Positions 1 through 9,123 of a DNA stretch of 64,000 nt are shown piece by piece. The notes under the pieces were generated by a model. That model was given only the letters and a program-made list of their open reading frames with translations. It searched no databases and was not told the DNA's origin. The DNA comes from an uncultured Paraprevotella sp. (GTDB lineage Bacteria > Bacteroidota > Bacteroidia > Bacteroidales > Bacteroidaceae). Where the stretch lies: the NCBI GenBank assembly GCA_944321345.1, contig CALUKY010000015.1, positions 1 through 64,000 on the forward strand. Reading direction: 5' to 3'. Each line of letters opens with the position of its first letter. Within the stretch, counting starts at the first letter, position 1. The position numbers and the translations under genes were made by a program.

Positions 1-97
1 CAGATTTATCAAAACTTTCTATAGATTAAATTATTGAATATCAGCGAATAAAGATATTTTTAAGGGACGACTACTTACAATCTATAAGCTACAACAA

Positions 98-160
98 GAA
101 AAACTCCTGCTTTTAGTCCTGTAAATGCAATAAACAAGGGCTAAGTCAGGAGTTTTTTTA
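98..160. terminator. Bidirectional hairpin terminator
   Basis: An inverted repeat pairs AAAACTCCTG plus CTTTTAGTCC on the left with GGGCTAAG plus CAGGAGTTTT on the right, and ends in a T-run. It lies beyond the stop of the minus-strand gene at 234 and would also end any transcript entering from the left edge. The first 97 bases contain no recognisable gene. Confidence 0.6.
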
Positions 161-233
161 TTATTAGGTTTCAAACTGTAAGATTTTTACTTTTGCATTT
201 CCGTTTTGAAACAGACTCGTTTTCTGTTTTGAT

Positions 234-644
234 TTATTCTGATACTTTAAATATGAGTTTTTTGGGGATTTTTACCAGTTTTCTCCCAACTACCTTTTTA
301 ATGCAGACTCCGTCTATCTGTTCAAAAATGTATTGGTCCTCATTTTTGGTCAGTTTTACTTCCTGCGTTTCAGATCCCTGATCATTGGACAGACGGATCA
401 AGGCAGTGTTCTCATTGATGATTTTGGATGAAGTGATTGTCCATATACCATATACATTCCCATTCAGATAACCGTGCATCGGACCAAACATTTCCATGCC
501 GGGAACATTGATACTTTCCTCATACAAATCAATTGTCAAATGCAAATTCTCCTCTTTGCAGGACAAGCTGGCTTTGAATGTTTGTTGTCCCATCGCAATA
601 AGGCTGCATACGCATAAAATGAAAAACATTAAATTTCTTTTCAT
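234..644 (-). CDS. Small secreted protein of unknown function
   Basis: A 136-residue protein that I do not recognise. Residues 1-19 form a typical signal peptide (MKRN, hydrophobic core, small residues, then QQ), so it should be exported to the periplasm or outer surface. There is no lipobox Cys. The mature part has alternating polar and hydrophobic stretches (TFKASLSCKEENLHLTIDLY; IWTITSSKIINENTALIRLS), which suggests a small beta-rich fold like those of bacteroidete proteins that report a quantity through beta-strands. It is transcribed alone, divergently from glgA, with 227 bases between the two starts. No catalytic motif is visible. Confidence 0.6.
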   Translation of the reverse strand: MKRNLMFFILCVCSLIAMGQQTFKASLSCKEENLHLTIDLYEESINVPGMEMFGPMHGYLNGNVYGIWTITSSKIINENTALIRLSNDQGSETQEVKLTKNEDQYIFEQIDGVCIKKVVGRKLVKIPKKLIFKVSE

Positions 645-819
645 AATATCATTACAATTTAGTTTATATCCGCAAAGATAATATATTATCAGAATATAGT
701 TCCAAATATCCTGTCATAATCTTGAATTTTAAGAAATGATTCTGATTTTTGATCCGTGTTTTTATTTTGTTTTTTAAAGGAATAGAGTGGTCTTTTTAAA
801 AAAAAAGAAGTAAAAGAAT

Positions 820-848
820 TTTGCTTTCATGTTTTTTATGTATATTTG
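820..848 (+). promoter_or_regulatory. Bacteroides-type promoter of glgA
   Basis: The -7 box TATATTTG lies at 841-848 and a -33-like TTTG at 820-823, 17 bases apart. It sits 23 bases before the glgA ATG and matches the TTTG...TAnnTTTG consensus of the Bacteroidetes primary sigma factor. Confidence 0.6.
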
Positions 849-871
849 CATCGAACTATAAATGTTAATAA

Positions 872-2521
872 ATGAGTAAAGACACACTATTTATTTTCGA
901 ATCGAGTTGGGAGGTATGTAATAAAGTTGGTGGTATCTATACCGTACTTTCCACTCGTGCCAAGACCTTACAGGAACGTATAAAGGACCAGGTTGTGTTT
1001 ATAGGTCCGGATGTTTGGAGCACCGTGAAAAACCCATTGTTCCGTGAAGACAAGAAACTGTTGTCCGGATGGAAAACAGAAGCAGAAAAACAAGGATTAA
1101 AGATACGTGTAGGGCGTTGGAACATTCCCGGAAAACCAATAGCTGTGCTGGTGGATTTCTCTTCATATTACGAAATAAAAAATAGTATTTATGCAAAAAT
1201 GTGGGAAGACTATCAGGTTGATTCTCTGCATGCATACGGAGATTATGATGAGGCTTCCATGTTTTCTTATGCCGCCGGTCTGGTTGTGGAAAGCATTTAT
1301 AATTATATGCTTCGTGATAAATATGAGGTGATTTATCAGGCACATGAGTGGATGACGGGATTAGGCGCATTGTATATTCGCAAGCATGTTCCGCAGATCG
1401 CCACGATTTTTACTACACATGCTACAAGCATCGGTCGTTCGATTGCCGGAAATAATAAGCCGCTTTACGATTATCTTACAGCTTATAACGGAAATCAGAT
1501 GGCAGCGGAACTGAATATGCAGTCAAAGCATTCTATCGAACGCCAGACAGCACATTACGTTGACTGTTTTACGACGGTAAGTCAGGTTACAGCCCGTGAA
1601 TGCGAGGTTCTGTTGGAGCGTCCGGCCGATGTGGTACTGATGAATGGATTTGAGAGTGACTTTGTTCCTAAGGGAGCACAGTTTACTGCTGCACGTCGCA
1701 AGGCCCGTGCCAAAATATTTCAGGTGGCCGAGCAGCTTACAGGCAACAAAATGTCAGAGGATACAATGATTGTAACCACAAGCGGTCGTTATGAATTTAA
1801 GAATAAGGGAATAGATGTATTTCTCAATACACTTAATCTGCTGAATAAACGCGAGGATCTTTCACGACCGATTTTGGCTCTTGTTGAGGTGCCAGCCTGG
1901 TGCGCCGGTGCACGGGAAGATCTTTTGGCACGTTTGCAGGGTGAGGTTGCTGACGGACCATTGTCCAATCCGGTAATTACCCATCATTTACATAATGAGG
2001 CAGAAGATGCCGTGTTAAACACATTAAGATATTATCAGTTGGCCAATTCGCCGTCTGATCGGGTACAGGTTGTTTTTGTACCTTGTTATTTGGATGGAGC
2101 TGATGGCATTTTCAATATGAGTTATTACGATTTGCTCATTGGTAATGACTTGTGTGTTTATCCTTCATATTATGAACCTTGGGGATATACTCCATTGGAA
2201 AGTGTTGCTTTCCATATTCCTTGTGTTACTACCAATCTATCCGGTTTTGGCATGTGGGTCAATGACGTTTTGGGCCATGAAGGTACACTCGGTGATGGAG
2301 TTGCCGTGATTCAGCGTACAGACTATAATTTCCAGGATGTTGCCATGAATATCTGTAATGAAATTACCGCGTTTGCGGCTCTTCCGGAAACAGAAGTACG
2401 TAAGATTAGAAAAAAATCCGAGCGTATTGCGTCTAAAGCATTATGGAAGAATTTTATAGAGTATTATTACCAAGCTTATGATTTTGCGCTTGCGCGTGCT
2501 GCGATGAGAAACAAGAAATGA
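872..2521 (+). CDS. glgA: Glycogen synthase, GT3 (fungal/animal-like) type
   Basis: A 549-residue cytoplasmic enzyme that extends alpha-1,4-glucan chains from a nucleotide-glucose donor. It reads as glycosyltransferase family 3, the eukaryotic-type family, and not the usual bacterial GT5. The N-terminus has the donor-domain signature ESSWEVCNKVGGIYTVLSTR (about residues 10-29). The C-terminal domain has PSYYEPWGYTPLE followed by CVTTNLSGFG; E435 and E443 are the spaced catalytic glutamates (E-x7-E) of retaining GT-B enzymes. Length is shorter than the yeast enzyme (about 700) because the eukaryotic regulatory tails are absent. It lies 31 bases upstream of the alpha-glucan phosphorylase, so synthesis and breakdown of storage glucan are co-transcribed. 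GT3-type synthases are usual in Bacteroides. Confidence 0.9.
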   Translation: MSKDTLFIFESSWEVCNKVGGIYTVLSTRAKTLQERIKDQVVFIGPDVWSTVKNPLFREDKKLLSGWKTEAEKQGLKIRVGRWNIPGKPIAVLVDFSSYYEIKNSIYAKMWEDYQVDSLHAYGDYDEASMFSYAAGLVVESIYNYMLRDKYEVIYQAHEWMTGLGALYIRKHVPQIATIFTTHATSIGRSIAGNNKPLYDYLTAYNGNQMAAELNMQSKHSIERQTAHYVDCFTTVSQVTARECEVLLERPADVVLMNGFESDFVPKGAQFTAARRKARAKIFQVAEQLTGNKMSEDTMIVTTSGRYEFKNKGIDVFLNTLNLLNKREDLSRPILALVEVPAWCAGAREDLLARLQGEVADGPLSNPVITHHLHNEAEDAVLNTLRYYQLANSPSDRVQVVFVPCYLDGADGIFNMSYYDLLIGNDLCVYPSYYEPWGYTPLESVAFHIPCVTTNLSGFGMWVNDVLGHEGTLGDGVAVIQRTDYNFQDVAMNICNEITAFAALPETEVRKIRKKSERIASKALWKNFIEYYYQAYDFALARAAMRNKK

Positions 2522-2552
2522 AATATTTAACTGAATCTAATTTTTAGAACTT

Positions 2553-5117
2553 ATGAAAATTAAAGCAAGTAATTCAAATGGAATCAGCTGGAAAGAGGTG
2601 AACGTAAAGTCACGTATTCCAGAAGAGCTGAGTAAATTGGCCGAATTGTCACGTAATATCTGGTGGGCCTGGAATCATGAAGCACGTGATTTGTTCCGCT
2701 CATTGGATGAGGATTTGTTTGAGGAAGTAGGACAGAACCCGGTATTGCTCTTGGAGCGACTCAGCTATGAACGTTTGGAAGAACTGGCTCAGGACAAAAT
2801 GATTCTGGCACGTGTTGATGCCGTTTATAAGATGTTCCGTGCATATATGGACGTAGAGCCGAACCACAAGAGAGCTTCCGTTGCTTATTTCTGTATGGAG
2901 TATGGCTTGAACCATGTATTGAAAATCTATTCAGGTGGTTTGGGTGTATTGGCCGGTGACTATTTGAAGGAAGCTTCAGACAGTAATGTAGACATGTGTG
3001 CGGTAGGTTTCCTGTATCGTTACGGTTACTTTACTCAGACTTTGTCTATGGACGGACAGCAGATTGCAAACTATGAGGCTCAGAATTTCGGAAGCCTTCC
3101 GTTGGAGCGTCAGTTGGATGCAGACGGCAATCCGATGGTTGTGGATGTTCCTTATTTGAATTACTTTGTACATGCATATGTATGGCGTGTCAATGTAGGT
3201 CGTATCAAGTTGTATCTGTTGGATACAGACAATGAGATGAACTCTGAGTTCGACCGCAGAATCACTCACGCTCTGTATGGCGGTGACTGGGAAAACCGTT
3301 TGAAGCAGGAAATCCTGTTGGGTATCGGTGGTGTGCTCGCTTTGAAGAAATTGGGTATCAAGAAGGATATCTATCACTGCAACGAAGGACATGCCGCTCT
3401 GTGCAACGTACAGCGTCTGTTGGATTATGTTCAGTCTGGTCTTACCTTCAATCAGGCATTGGAGCTGGTTCGTGCTTCTTCTCTTTATACCGTACACACT
3501 CCGGTTCCTGCCGGTCATGACTATTTTGACGAAGGTCTGTTCGGAAAATACATGGGCGGTTATCCGGCAATGTTGGGTATCACTTGGGATGAGTTTATCG
3601 GTATGGGTCGTCAGAATCCGGATGATCATTCTGAGCGTTTCTGTATGTCAACCTTTGCTTGCAACACCTGCCAGGAAGTTAATGGTGTGAGCTGGTTGCA
3701 CGGAAAGGTTTCTCGCGAGATGTTCTCTGACATCTGGAAAGGTTATTTCCCGGAAGAAAGTCATGTAGGTTATGTAACCAATGGTGTTCACTTCCCGACA
3801 TGGGCTGCTACAGAGTGGAAAGAGTTCTACATCAAGCATTTTGACAAGAATTTCATGAGCGACCAAAGTAATCAGAGCATCTGGGAAGGCATCTATAATG
3901 TACCTGATGAGTTGGTATGGAACACTCGTCTGAAACTGAAGAACAAGCTGATTGATTACATCCGCGAACAGTTCCGCGGAAGCTGGCTGAAGAACCAGGG
4001 TGATCCTTTACGTGTGGTTTCTTTGATGGACAAGATCAATCCGAATGCCCTGTTGATCGGTTTCGGTCGTCGTTTCGCTACTTACAAGCGTGCTCACCTG
4101 TTGTTCACCGATCTGGACCGTTTGGCTAAGATTGTAAACAACCCGAACTATCCGGTACAGTTCCTTTACACCGGTAAGGCACATCCGGCTGACGGTGCCG
4201 GTCAGGGTCTGATCAAGAAGATTTATGAGATCTCTCAGCGTCCGGAGTTCCTGGGTAAGATCATTTTCCTGGAGAACTACGACATGCAGCTGGCCCGTCG
4301 TCTGGTGAGCGGTGTGGATATCTGGATGAACACTCCGACCCGTCCGCTTGAGGCATCCGGTACGTCTGGCGAAAAGGCTTTGATGAACGGTGTGCTCAAC
4401 CTGTCAGTACTCGACGGTTGGTGGCTGGAAGGCTATCGCGAAGGTGCTGGCTGGGCATTGACCGAGAAGCGTACTTACGAGAATCAGGCTCATCAGGATC
4501 AGCTTGATGCTGCTACCATCTACAGCTTGCTGGAGAATGAAATCCTGCCGTTGTACTATGCACGTAACAAGAAGGGCTATTCTGAAGGTTGGGTAAGAAC
4601 CATCAAGAATTCTATCGCTCAGATTGCTCCTCACTACACCATGAAGCGTCAGTTGGACGATTACTATACTAAGTTCTATGATCCACAGGCTACCCGCTTC
4701 AAGACTTTGGCTGCCAACGATAATGCCAAGGCTAAGGAAATCGCTGCCTGGAAAGAGCAAGTTGCTGCCTGCTGGGACAAAATCAATGTCGTTTCATTCG
4801 AGAAGAGCGAGCCATTGACTTCTGGTGCTCTCGAAACCGGTAAGGATTATGAGGTGCAGATCACTATTGACGAGCAGGGCCTGGATGATGCAATCGGCAT
4901 TGAGATTGTAACCCTGATGACCGATAAGGATTGCAAGGATCACATCTATTCTGTAACTCCTCTTGAGGTTGTGAAGAAGGAAGGCAACCTGTATACTTTT
5001 GCCGGAACTTATACTTTGAACAATTCCGGAAGCTTCAAGGCTGCTTGCCGTATATATCCTAAGAACGAGGCTCTGCCACACAGAGAGGACTTCTGCTATG
5101 TGAAATGGTTTGCATAA
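2553..5117 (+). CDS. glgP: Alpha-glucan (glycogen/maltodextrin) phosphorylase
   Basis: An 854-residue GT35 phosphorylase that releases glucose-1-phosphate from alpha-1,4-glucans using pyridoxal phosphate. Residues about 15-100 match the DUF3417 N-terminal domain of the alpha-glucan phosphorylase subfamily TIGR02094 ([25 protein letters not shown] region). CMEYGL and [17 protein letters not shown] (about 115-145) and EGHAAL (about 280) are catalytic-core motifs. [14 protein letters not shown] contains K608, which aligns with the PLP-binding lysine, and SVLDGWW follows. The C-terminal 120 residues form an extra beta-rich domain. It is the second gene of the glgA operon and ends at a strong terminator. 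Codon choice is strongly biased (CGT, GGT, CTG), consistent with high expression. Confidence 0.93.
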   Translation: MKIKASNSNGISWKEVNVKSRIPEELSKLAELSRNIWWAWNHEARDLFRSLDEDLFEEVGQNPVLLLERLSYERLEELAQDKMILARVDAVYKMFRAYMDVEPNHKRASVAYFCMEYGLNHVLKIYSGGLGVLAGDYLKEASDSNVDMCAVGFLYRYGYFTQTLSMDGQQIANYEAQNFGSLPLERQLDADGNPMVVDVPYLNYFVHAYVWRVNVGRIKLYLLDTDNEMNSEFDRRITHALYGGDWENRLKQEILLGIGGVLALKKLGIKKDIYHCNEGHAALCNVQRLLDYVQSGLTFNQALELVRASSLYTVHTPVPAGHDYFDEGLFGKYMGGYPAMLGITWDEFIGMGRQNPDDHSERFCMSTFACNTCQEVNGVSWLHGKVSREMFSDIWKGYFPEESHVGYVTNGVHFPTWAATEWKEFYIKHFDKNFMSDQSNQSIWEGIYNVPDELVWNTRLKLKNKLIDYIREQFRGSWLKNQGDPLRVVSLMDKINPNALLIGFGRRFATYKRAHLLFTDLDRLAKIVNNPNYPVQFLYTGKAHPADGAGQGLIKKIYEISQRPEFLGKIIFLENYDMQLARRLVSGVDIWMNTPTRPLEASGTSGEKALMNGVLNLSVLDGWWLEGYREGAGWALTEKRTYENQAHQDQLDAATIYSLLENEILPLYYARNKKGYSEGWVRTIKNSIAQIAPHYTMKRQLDDYYTKFYDPQATRFKTLAANDNAKAKEIAAWKEQVAACWDKINVVSFEKSEPLTSGALETGKDYEVQITIDEQGLDDAIGIEIVTLMTDKDCKDHIYSVTPLEVVKKEGNLYTFAGTYTLNNSGSFKAACRIYPKNEALPHREDFCYVKWFA

Positions 5118-5133
5118 TCCGCAATTATGATAA

Positions 5134-5168
5134 GAAAAAAGTCCGCTTCGTAAGGAGCGGACTTTTTT
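5134..5168 (+). terminator. Rho-independent terminator of glgA-glgP
   Basis: The stem AAAAAAGTCCGCT / AGCGGACTTTTTT has a short loop and a T-run, and begins 17 bases after the glgP stop. Confidence 0.85.
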
Positions 5169-5245
5169 TATGTGTTTTCGGATCTTTATTTCTCCGGTAG
5201 TTTTCCTAGACCTGAAAAATAAATGATTACAGTTTATGGCCGGCT

Positions 5246-6163
5246 TTAGGAATGTCTTGGACGGATCATCTTGACTACAGACGACAAAGTGTTCTGTATC
5301 GGTTTGCCAAGTATGATCAGTGTTACGGCTACCAGAATCATGACAATACCCACTCCTTGTTGCCAGGTGAAGGCTTCACCAAAAACAAAGGCTCCGATAC
5401 ATACGGCTGTAACCGGTTCAAGCGCTCCCAAGACAGAAGTCATGGTTCCGCCGATATGGTGTACAGCCAACAACAGGGTGATGTTTGAAATCACGGTCGG
5501 CAGTACGGCCAGCAGTACCAGATTCACCCCCGACATGACATCGGGGATGGGCTGGAGTGTCTGTGTCACCGATACCTTTCCGGCGAAGAGTAGGGTGGTG
5601 AAGACAAACACGTAGAAGGCCAGCTTTCGGTTGGGCATCGTGCGCAGGTGCGACTTGTTTACCGTAGTGATATAGGCAGCATAACCCAATGCGGACAGCA
5701 GTACGATACCTACGCCTGCCAGACTGAATTTGTGGTCTTCGCCTCCGATAGACAGGCGTGCCACTCCATAAACTGCCAGGACAATGGCCAGCCAGGTTAC
5801 CCATGAAGCCTTTTCACGGAAAAGGATCAGCATGAGCAGGGTTACAAACACCGGATAAGTGAAGTGAAGAGTGGTGGCCACCCCTGCTCCCATAAAATCA
5901 TATCCCCAAAACAGGAACTGAGCGGAGAACATGTAATACATTGATAAAAGAACCATCCAGGGCAGGTCACTCCATTTTATGGCAAAGGATTCTTTATGTA
6001 CCTTCATCATGATGCCCAAAGCGATGGTGGCAAAGAGAAACCGATAGAACAGGATGGAGTCGAGCGACATACCGCCCTGCATCAGCGGCAGTGTGAAGAG
6101 GGGAATCAGTCCGAATGTTACAGACGTTACGATTCCATAGATTAAACCTTTTATGCTGTTCAT
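5246..6163 (-). CDS. EamA/DMT-family inner-membrane permease
   Basis: A 305-residue integral membrane protein with about ten hydrophobic helices in two similar halves, the layout of drug/metabolite transporters (EamA, RhaT-like). The first half contains LFYRFLFATIALGIMM and FTYPVFVTLLMLILFREKAS. The second half repeats this as VLGALEPVTAVCIGAFVFGE (about 240-260), the typical EamA motif with Glu-Pro in helix 9. The substrate cannot be told; family members export or import amino acids, sugars or metabolites. It starts 15 bases after the TlpA-like gene at 6179-7297 and is probably co-transcribed with it. Confidence 0.85.
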   Translation of the reverse strand: MNSIKGLIYGIVTSVTFGLIPLFTLPLMQGGMSLDSILFYRFLFATIALGIMMKVHKESFAIKWSDLPWMVLLSMYYMFSAQFLFWGYDFMGAGVATTLHFTYPVFVTLLMLILFREKASWVTWLAIVLAVYGVARLSIGGEDHKFSLAGVGIVLLSALGYAAYITTVNKSHLRTMPNRKLAFYVFVFTTLLFAGKVSVTQTLQPIPDVMSGVNLVLLAVLPTVISNITLLLAVHHIGGTMTSVLGALEPVTAVCIGAFVFGEAFTWQQGVGIVMILVAVTLIILGKPIQNTLSSVVKMIRPRHS

Positions 6164-6178
6164 GGCAGAATGATGTTT

Positions 6179-7297
6179 TTAATGATTCTGCTTCAGGGTA
6201 GCGCCGATGAATTCTTCCAACTGAGCCGCACGAAGTCCTTTGGCCAGAATTTCACCTTCCTGTGACAGGATAACGGTGTAGGGAATTCCGTCTACATTGT
6301 AAAGGCGCGCGCCCTTGTTTTGCTGCCATTCCTTCAATTCTGAGCCCTGCGGCCAGCTCAGTTCCTTGTCGGCAATGGCTTTCTTCCAGGCCTTTTCGTC
6401 GGTATCGAGTGATACGCCGACAAATTCCACACCTTGGGCGTGATACTTCTGGTAGATACGCTTCATTTCCGGTACTTCAGCCATACAGGGACCGCACCAG
6501 CTGGCCCAGAAATCGAGCACTGTGATTTTGTTCTTGCTCACGAAATCGCTGATCTTAAGGGCTTCGCCTTCGGGAGTGTTCATTTCAAAATCGGTGTATG
6601 GCTGGCCGATGGCCGTCTTTTTCTGCTGTGCGATAGCTGCGGCTATATTTTTTACAGCGACGTTGTTTCGGGTATTTTCCGACAGAGAGGCAATCAGCTG
6701 TTCCATTTCTTCCGGTGAGAAAAGAGTGGCATTGGAGATTGTCAGGAACAGACCGAGCTGATTGTCGGCATTCTCCATAATCTTTTTCTGGAGATATGCT
6801 TTGACTTCCTGCTGTAAGACTTCGCTTTTGCGGGCCAGTTCTTCTTGATTTTCCGCTTGTGCTAATTCCTTTGGCATATCTCCAAATCCCCCTAATTCTG
6901 AGAATCGTTTGCTGAATCCGTAGATTGAGTCGCTGATCTGTTGATACAGGTCATTCAGCGGAGTACCTCCGATAACACTTTTTTCGTCGTCTGCGTTCAG
7001 AGTGATCTTTCCCGGTTCTGAAAAGAAGAACCCCTGGTAGTAGGAACCGTTTGCGTTGCGGATCCAGAAACTGAGAATCTCGCAGGAATCAGCCTTTCCG
7101 GTCATGGAAAACTCACTGTTCTTGACAATAAGTGTGTCGTACATTTCCCATTCCGTATTGGTAAAACGGTTGATGAACACAGAATCGCCGTCCTGCATTC
7201 CTTCTATTTTGCCTGTAAAGGTAAATTCATTGTTCTGGCAGGAAAATACCGGAATCAGTAAAGACAGCACCAGGCCTTTTAGAATTGCTTTTGTCAT
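6179..7297 (-). CDS. TlpA-like thioredoxin-fold lipoprotein (DUF4369-type N-terminus)
   Basis: A 372-residue predicted lipoprotein: a hydrophobic signal of about 19 residues ends in PVFSCQN, a lipobox. Residues 25-125 resemble the DUF4369 beta-domain (FTGKIEGMQDGDSVFINRF). The C-terminal 140 residues are a TlpA/ResA-type thioredoxin fold with the redox motif WASWCGPC followed by MAEVPEMK, and the cis-Pro loop NVDGIPYTVIL. Such proteins reduce or oxidise periplasmic disulphides, often for cytochrome maturation or stress defence; the partner here is unknown. It is the first gene of a pair with the EamA permease, and a terminator separates it from prs upstream. Confidence 0.88.
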   Translation of the reverse strand: MTKAILKGLVLSLLIPVFSCQNNEFTFTGKIEGMQDGDSVFINRFTNTEWEMYDTLIVKNSEFSMTGKADSCEILSFWIRNANGSYYQGFFFSEPGKITLNADDEKSVIGGTPLNDLYQQISDSIYGFSKRFSELGGFGDMPKELAQAENQEELARKSEVLQQEVKAYLQKKIMENADNQLGLFLTISNATLFSPEEMEQLIASLSENTRNNVAVKNIAAAIAQQKKTAIGQPYTDFEMNTPEGEALKISDFVSKNKITVLDFWASWCGPCMAEVPEMKRIYQKYHAQGVEFVGVSLDTDEKAWKKAIADKELSWPQGSELKEWQQNKGARLYNVDGIPYTVILSQEGEILAKGLRAAQLEEFIGATLKQNH

Positions 7298-7314
7298 AAT
7301 TGGTAATGAAATTA

Positions 7315-7351
7315 AAAAACTGCTTCTAAGATAAATCCTAAAAGCAGTTTT
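7315..7351 (-). terminator. Terminator of the prs transcript
   Basis: Read on the minus strand, AAAACTGCTT pairs with AAGCAGTTTT, followed by a T-run. It lies 25 bases beyond the prs stop and upstream of the TlpA-like gene. Confidence 0.75.
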
Positions 7352-7375
7352 CGGTTTGTTTGTAATTAATGTCTA

Positions 7376-8314
7376 TTACACTAAGTATTGTGAACTGATA
7401 GACTCATTGGTTTCTACGCGACGGATGGTTTCCGCAATCAGATCAGCAATTGACAGCTGCTTTACCTTGTCGCAACGCTTTGAGTAAGGAATACTGTCTG
7501 TAAATACCATCTCGATCAGAGAGCTGTCCTGAACACGTTCAGAAGCCGGTCCTGACATGACACCGTGAGAAGCGATAGCTCTTACTGACTTGGCTCCGTT
7601 CTCTTTCATCAGGTCAGCAGCCTTAGTAATGGTACCGGCTGTATCTACCATGTCGTCAACGAGGATTACGTTGGCATCTTTCACATTACCGATAATCTGC
7701 ATGCTGGCAACAACGTTTGCTTTTTCACGTTTCTTGTCGCACAGAACCATCGGACAGTTCAGATATTTTGCATAAGTGCTGGCGCGTTTAGAACCGCCAA
7801 CATCCGGAGTGGCGATAACCAGATTCTCCAGATTCAAAGACTGGATGTAAGGCAACATGACGCTTGAAGCATAGAGATGATCTACCGGAACATTGAAGAA
7901 TCCCTGCTCCTGATCAGCATGCAGATCCATAGTGATCAAACGGTCGATACCGGCTACGCTCAGCATGTCGGCTACCAGTTTGGCTGCGATGGAAACACGT
8001 GGCTTGTCCTTGCGGTCCTGACGTGCCCAACCGAAATAAGGAATTACGGCAATAATGCTCTTTGCAGACGCACGCTTGGCAGCATCGATCATCAGCAACA
8101 GCTCCATCAGGTTATCTGAGTTCGGGAAGGTTGACTGGATCAGGAATACATCACGGCCACGGATTGATTCCTCATAAGAAACGGCAAATTCTCCGTCAGC
8201 AAAATGAGTAATTTGCAGTTTTCCCAGTTCACAGCCCAAGCTTGCACAGATTTTCTCAGCCAAATATTTTGAATTGGTTCCTGAGAATACTTTAAATGGT
8301 CTTTTCTCACTCAT
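7376..8314 (-). CDS. prs: Ribose-phosphate pyrophosphokinase (PRPP synthetase)
   Basis: A 312-residue class I PRPP synthetase that makes phosphoribosyl pyrophosphate from ribose-5-phosphate and ATP for nucleotide, His and Trp synthesis. Visible signatures are FSGTNSKYLAEKI at the N-terminus, GEFAVSYEESIRGRDVFLIQ, the regulatory flexible-loop sequence GWARQDRKDKPR (about 94-105), the catalytic MDLHADQEQGFF (about 128-139) and the PRPP-binding loop VDDMVDTAGTI (about 219-229). Length fits the family (about 310-320). It follows the ThiE-like gene with a 36-base gap on the same strand, so the two are probably one transcript ending at the hairpin at 7315-7351. Confidence 0.96.
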   Translation of the reverse strand: MSEKRPFKVFSGTNSKYLAEKICASLGCELGKLQITHFADGEFAVSYEESIRGRDVFLIQSTFPNSDNLMELLLMIDAAKRASAKSIIAVIPYFGWARQDRKDKPRVSIAAKLVADMLSVAGIDRLITMDLHADQEQGFFNVPVDHLYASSVMLPYIQSLNLENLVIATPDVGGSKRASTYAKYLNCPMVLCDKKREKANVVASMQIIGNVKDANVILVDDMVDTAGTITKAADLMKENGAKSVRAIASHGVMSGPASERVQDSSLIEMVFTDSIPYSKRCDKVKQLSIADLIAETIRRVETNESISSQYLV

Positions 8315-8350
8315 CGTTTTTTAAATATTTGTGGGTTACAATATTTGTTC

Positions 8351-8959
8351 TTAGTCAATGGCTTTTTTCAGCAATTTAAAATGATTCAACAAGTCTTTGA
8401 AGTCTTTATTGGAACGGATGTCAAACCGGTTCCATAAATCACCTTTAATCACAACTCCTCCAAAGCCATAGTCTTTTATCTGAGGAATGTTTTTCAGGGA
8501 AATGCCCCCAAGTGCCATCACCTTATGATCTATGATACCTGATTTTCGGGCAGCCAGTAAAGTCTGGTGGTCAAAAGCGGCCGGATAACATGTTTTGGAG
8601 ATACTGTCGAAGATAGGACTCAGAAACACATAGCCAAACTGCTTTTTCTCTTGATTTACCTCTTCCAGACTATGGAGTGATTTACTTATATGTCCTTTGT
8701 ATCCGGTCGGAGGTTCCGGATGCCGGCAATTCAGGTGGATGCCCATCAGGTCGAATTCCTTTTTCAGATAAAAATGGTCGTGGACGACGATTTGCTTATG
8801 ATATTCGTCGGGAAGTAGTGTTAAAAGTCTTTCTGAATAAGTCGGGTGTGAGCCCGGCTTGCGCAAATGAAGAATGTCCAATCCCTCTTCGAAAAGCGCG
8901 CTGATAATCTTATCTTCTTCAACGAAGAATTCCTCATTGGTCAATAAAATCAGTTTCAT
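8351..8959 (-). CDS. ThiE/TenI-like TIM-barrel protein
   Basis: A 202-residue protein of the thiamine phosphate synthase/TenI superfamily. It shows a compact TIM-barrel pattern: LHLRKPG (about 31-37), IVVHDHF, MGIHLNCRHP, GYVFLSPIFDSISK (about 112-125), KVMALGGIS (about 148) and FGGVVIKGDLW. The phosphate-loop region SPIF-x-SxSK is closer to TenI than to canonical ThiE, whose loop has TxTK. A canonical ThiE is encoded at 19267-19881 in the riboswitch-controlled operon, and no riboswitch is visible here. TenI proteins are thiazole tautomerases in other bacteria; activity here is uncertain. It lies upstream of prs on the same strand. Confidence 0.75.
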   Translation of the reverse strand: MKLILLTNEEFFVEEDKIISALFEEGLDILHLRKPGSHPTYSERLLTLLPDEYHKQIVVHDHFYLKKEFDLMGIHLNCRHPEPPTGYKGHISKSLHSLEEVNQEKKQFGYVFLSPIFDSISKTCYPAAFDHQTLLAARKSGIIDHKVMALGGISLKNIPQIKDYGFGGVVIKGDLWNRFDIRSNKDFKDLLNHFKLLKKAID

Positions 8960-8985
8960 AAGAACTTTAACACTTATTTTTGTTG

Positions 8986-8993
8986 CAAAGGTA
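8986..8993 (-). promoter_or_regulatory. -7 box of the ThiE/TenI-like gene
   Basis: TACCTTTG on the minus strand, 26 bases upstream of the start codon, matches TAnnTTTG. The -33 element is not clear. Confidence 0.45.
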
Positions 8994-9078
8994 AGAAAAA
9001 ACTATCAGTCGGCATAGGTGTTTCAATTATTTTTCGTTTTATTTTTCAATGCTGTAGTATTCTTAGGATAATAATGCC

Positions 9079-9086
9079 TAACTTTG
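9079..9086 (+). promoter_or_regulatory. -7 box of the S41 protease gene
   Basis: TAACTTTG matches TAnnTTTG and lies 37 bases upstream of the ATG at 9124. The -33 element is weak. Confidence 0.45.
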
Positions 9087-9123
9087 CCTTTATTAATTAT
9101 GGTTTAATTCATCGGTTTACTTT

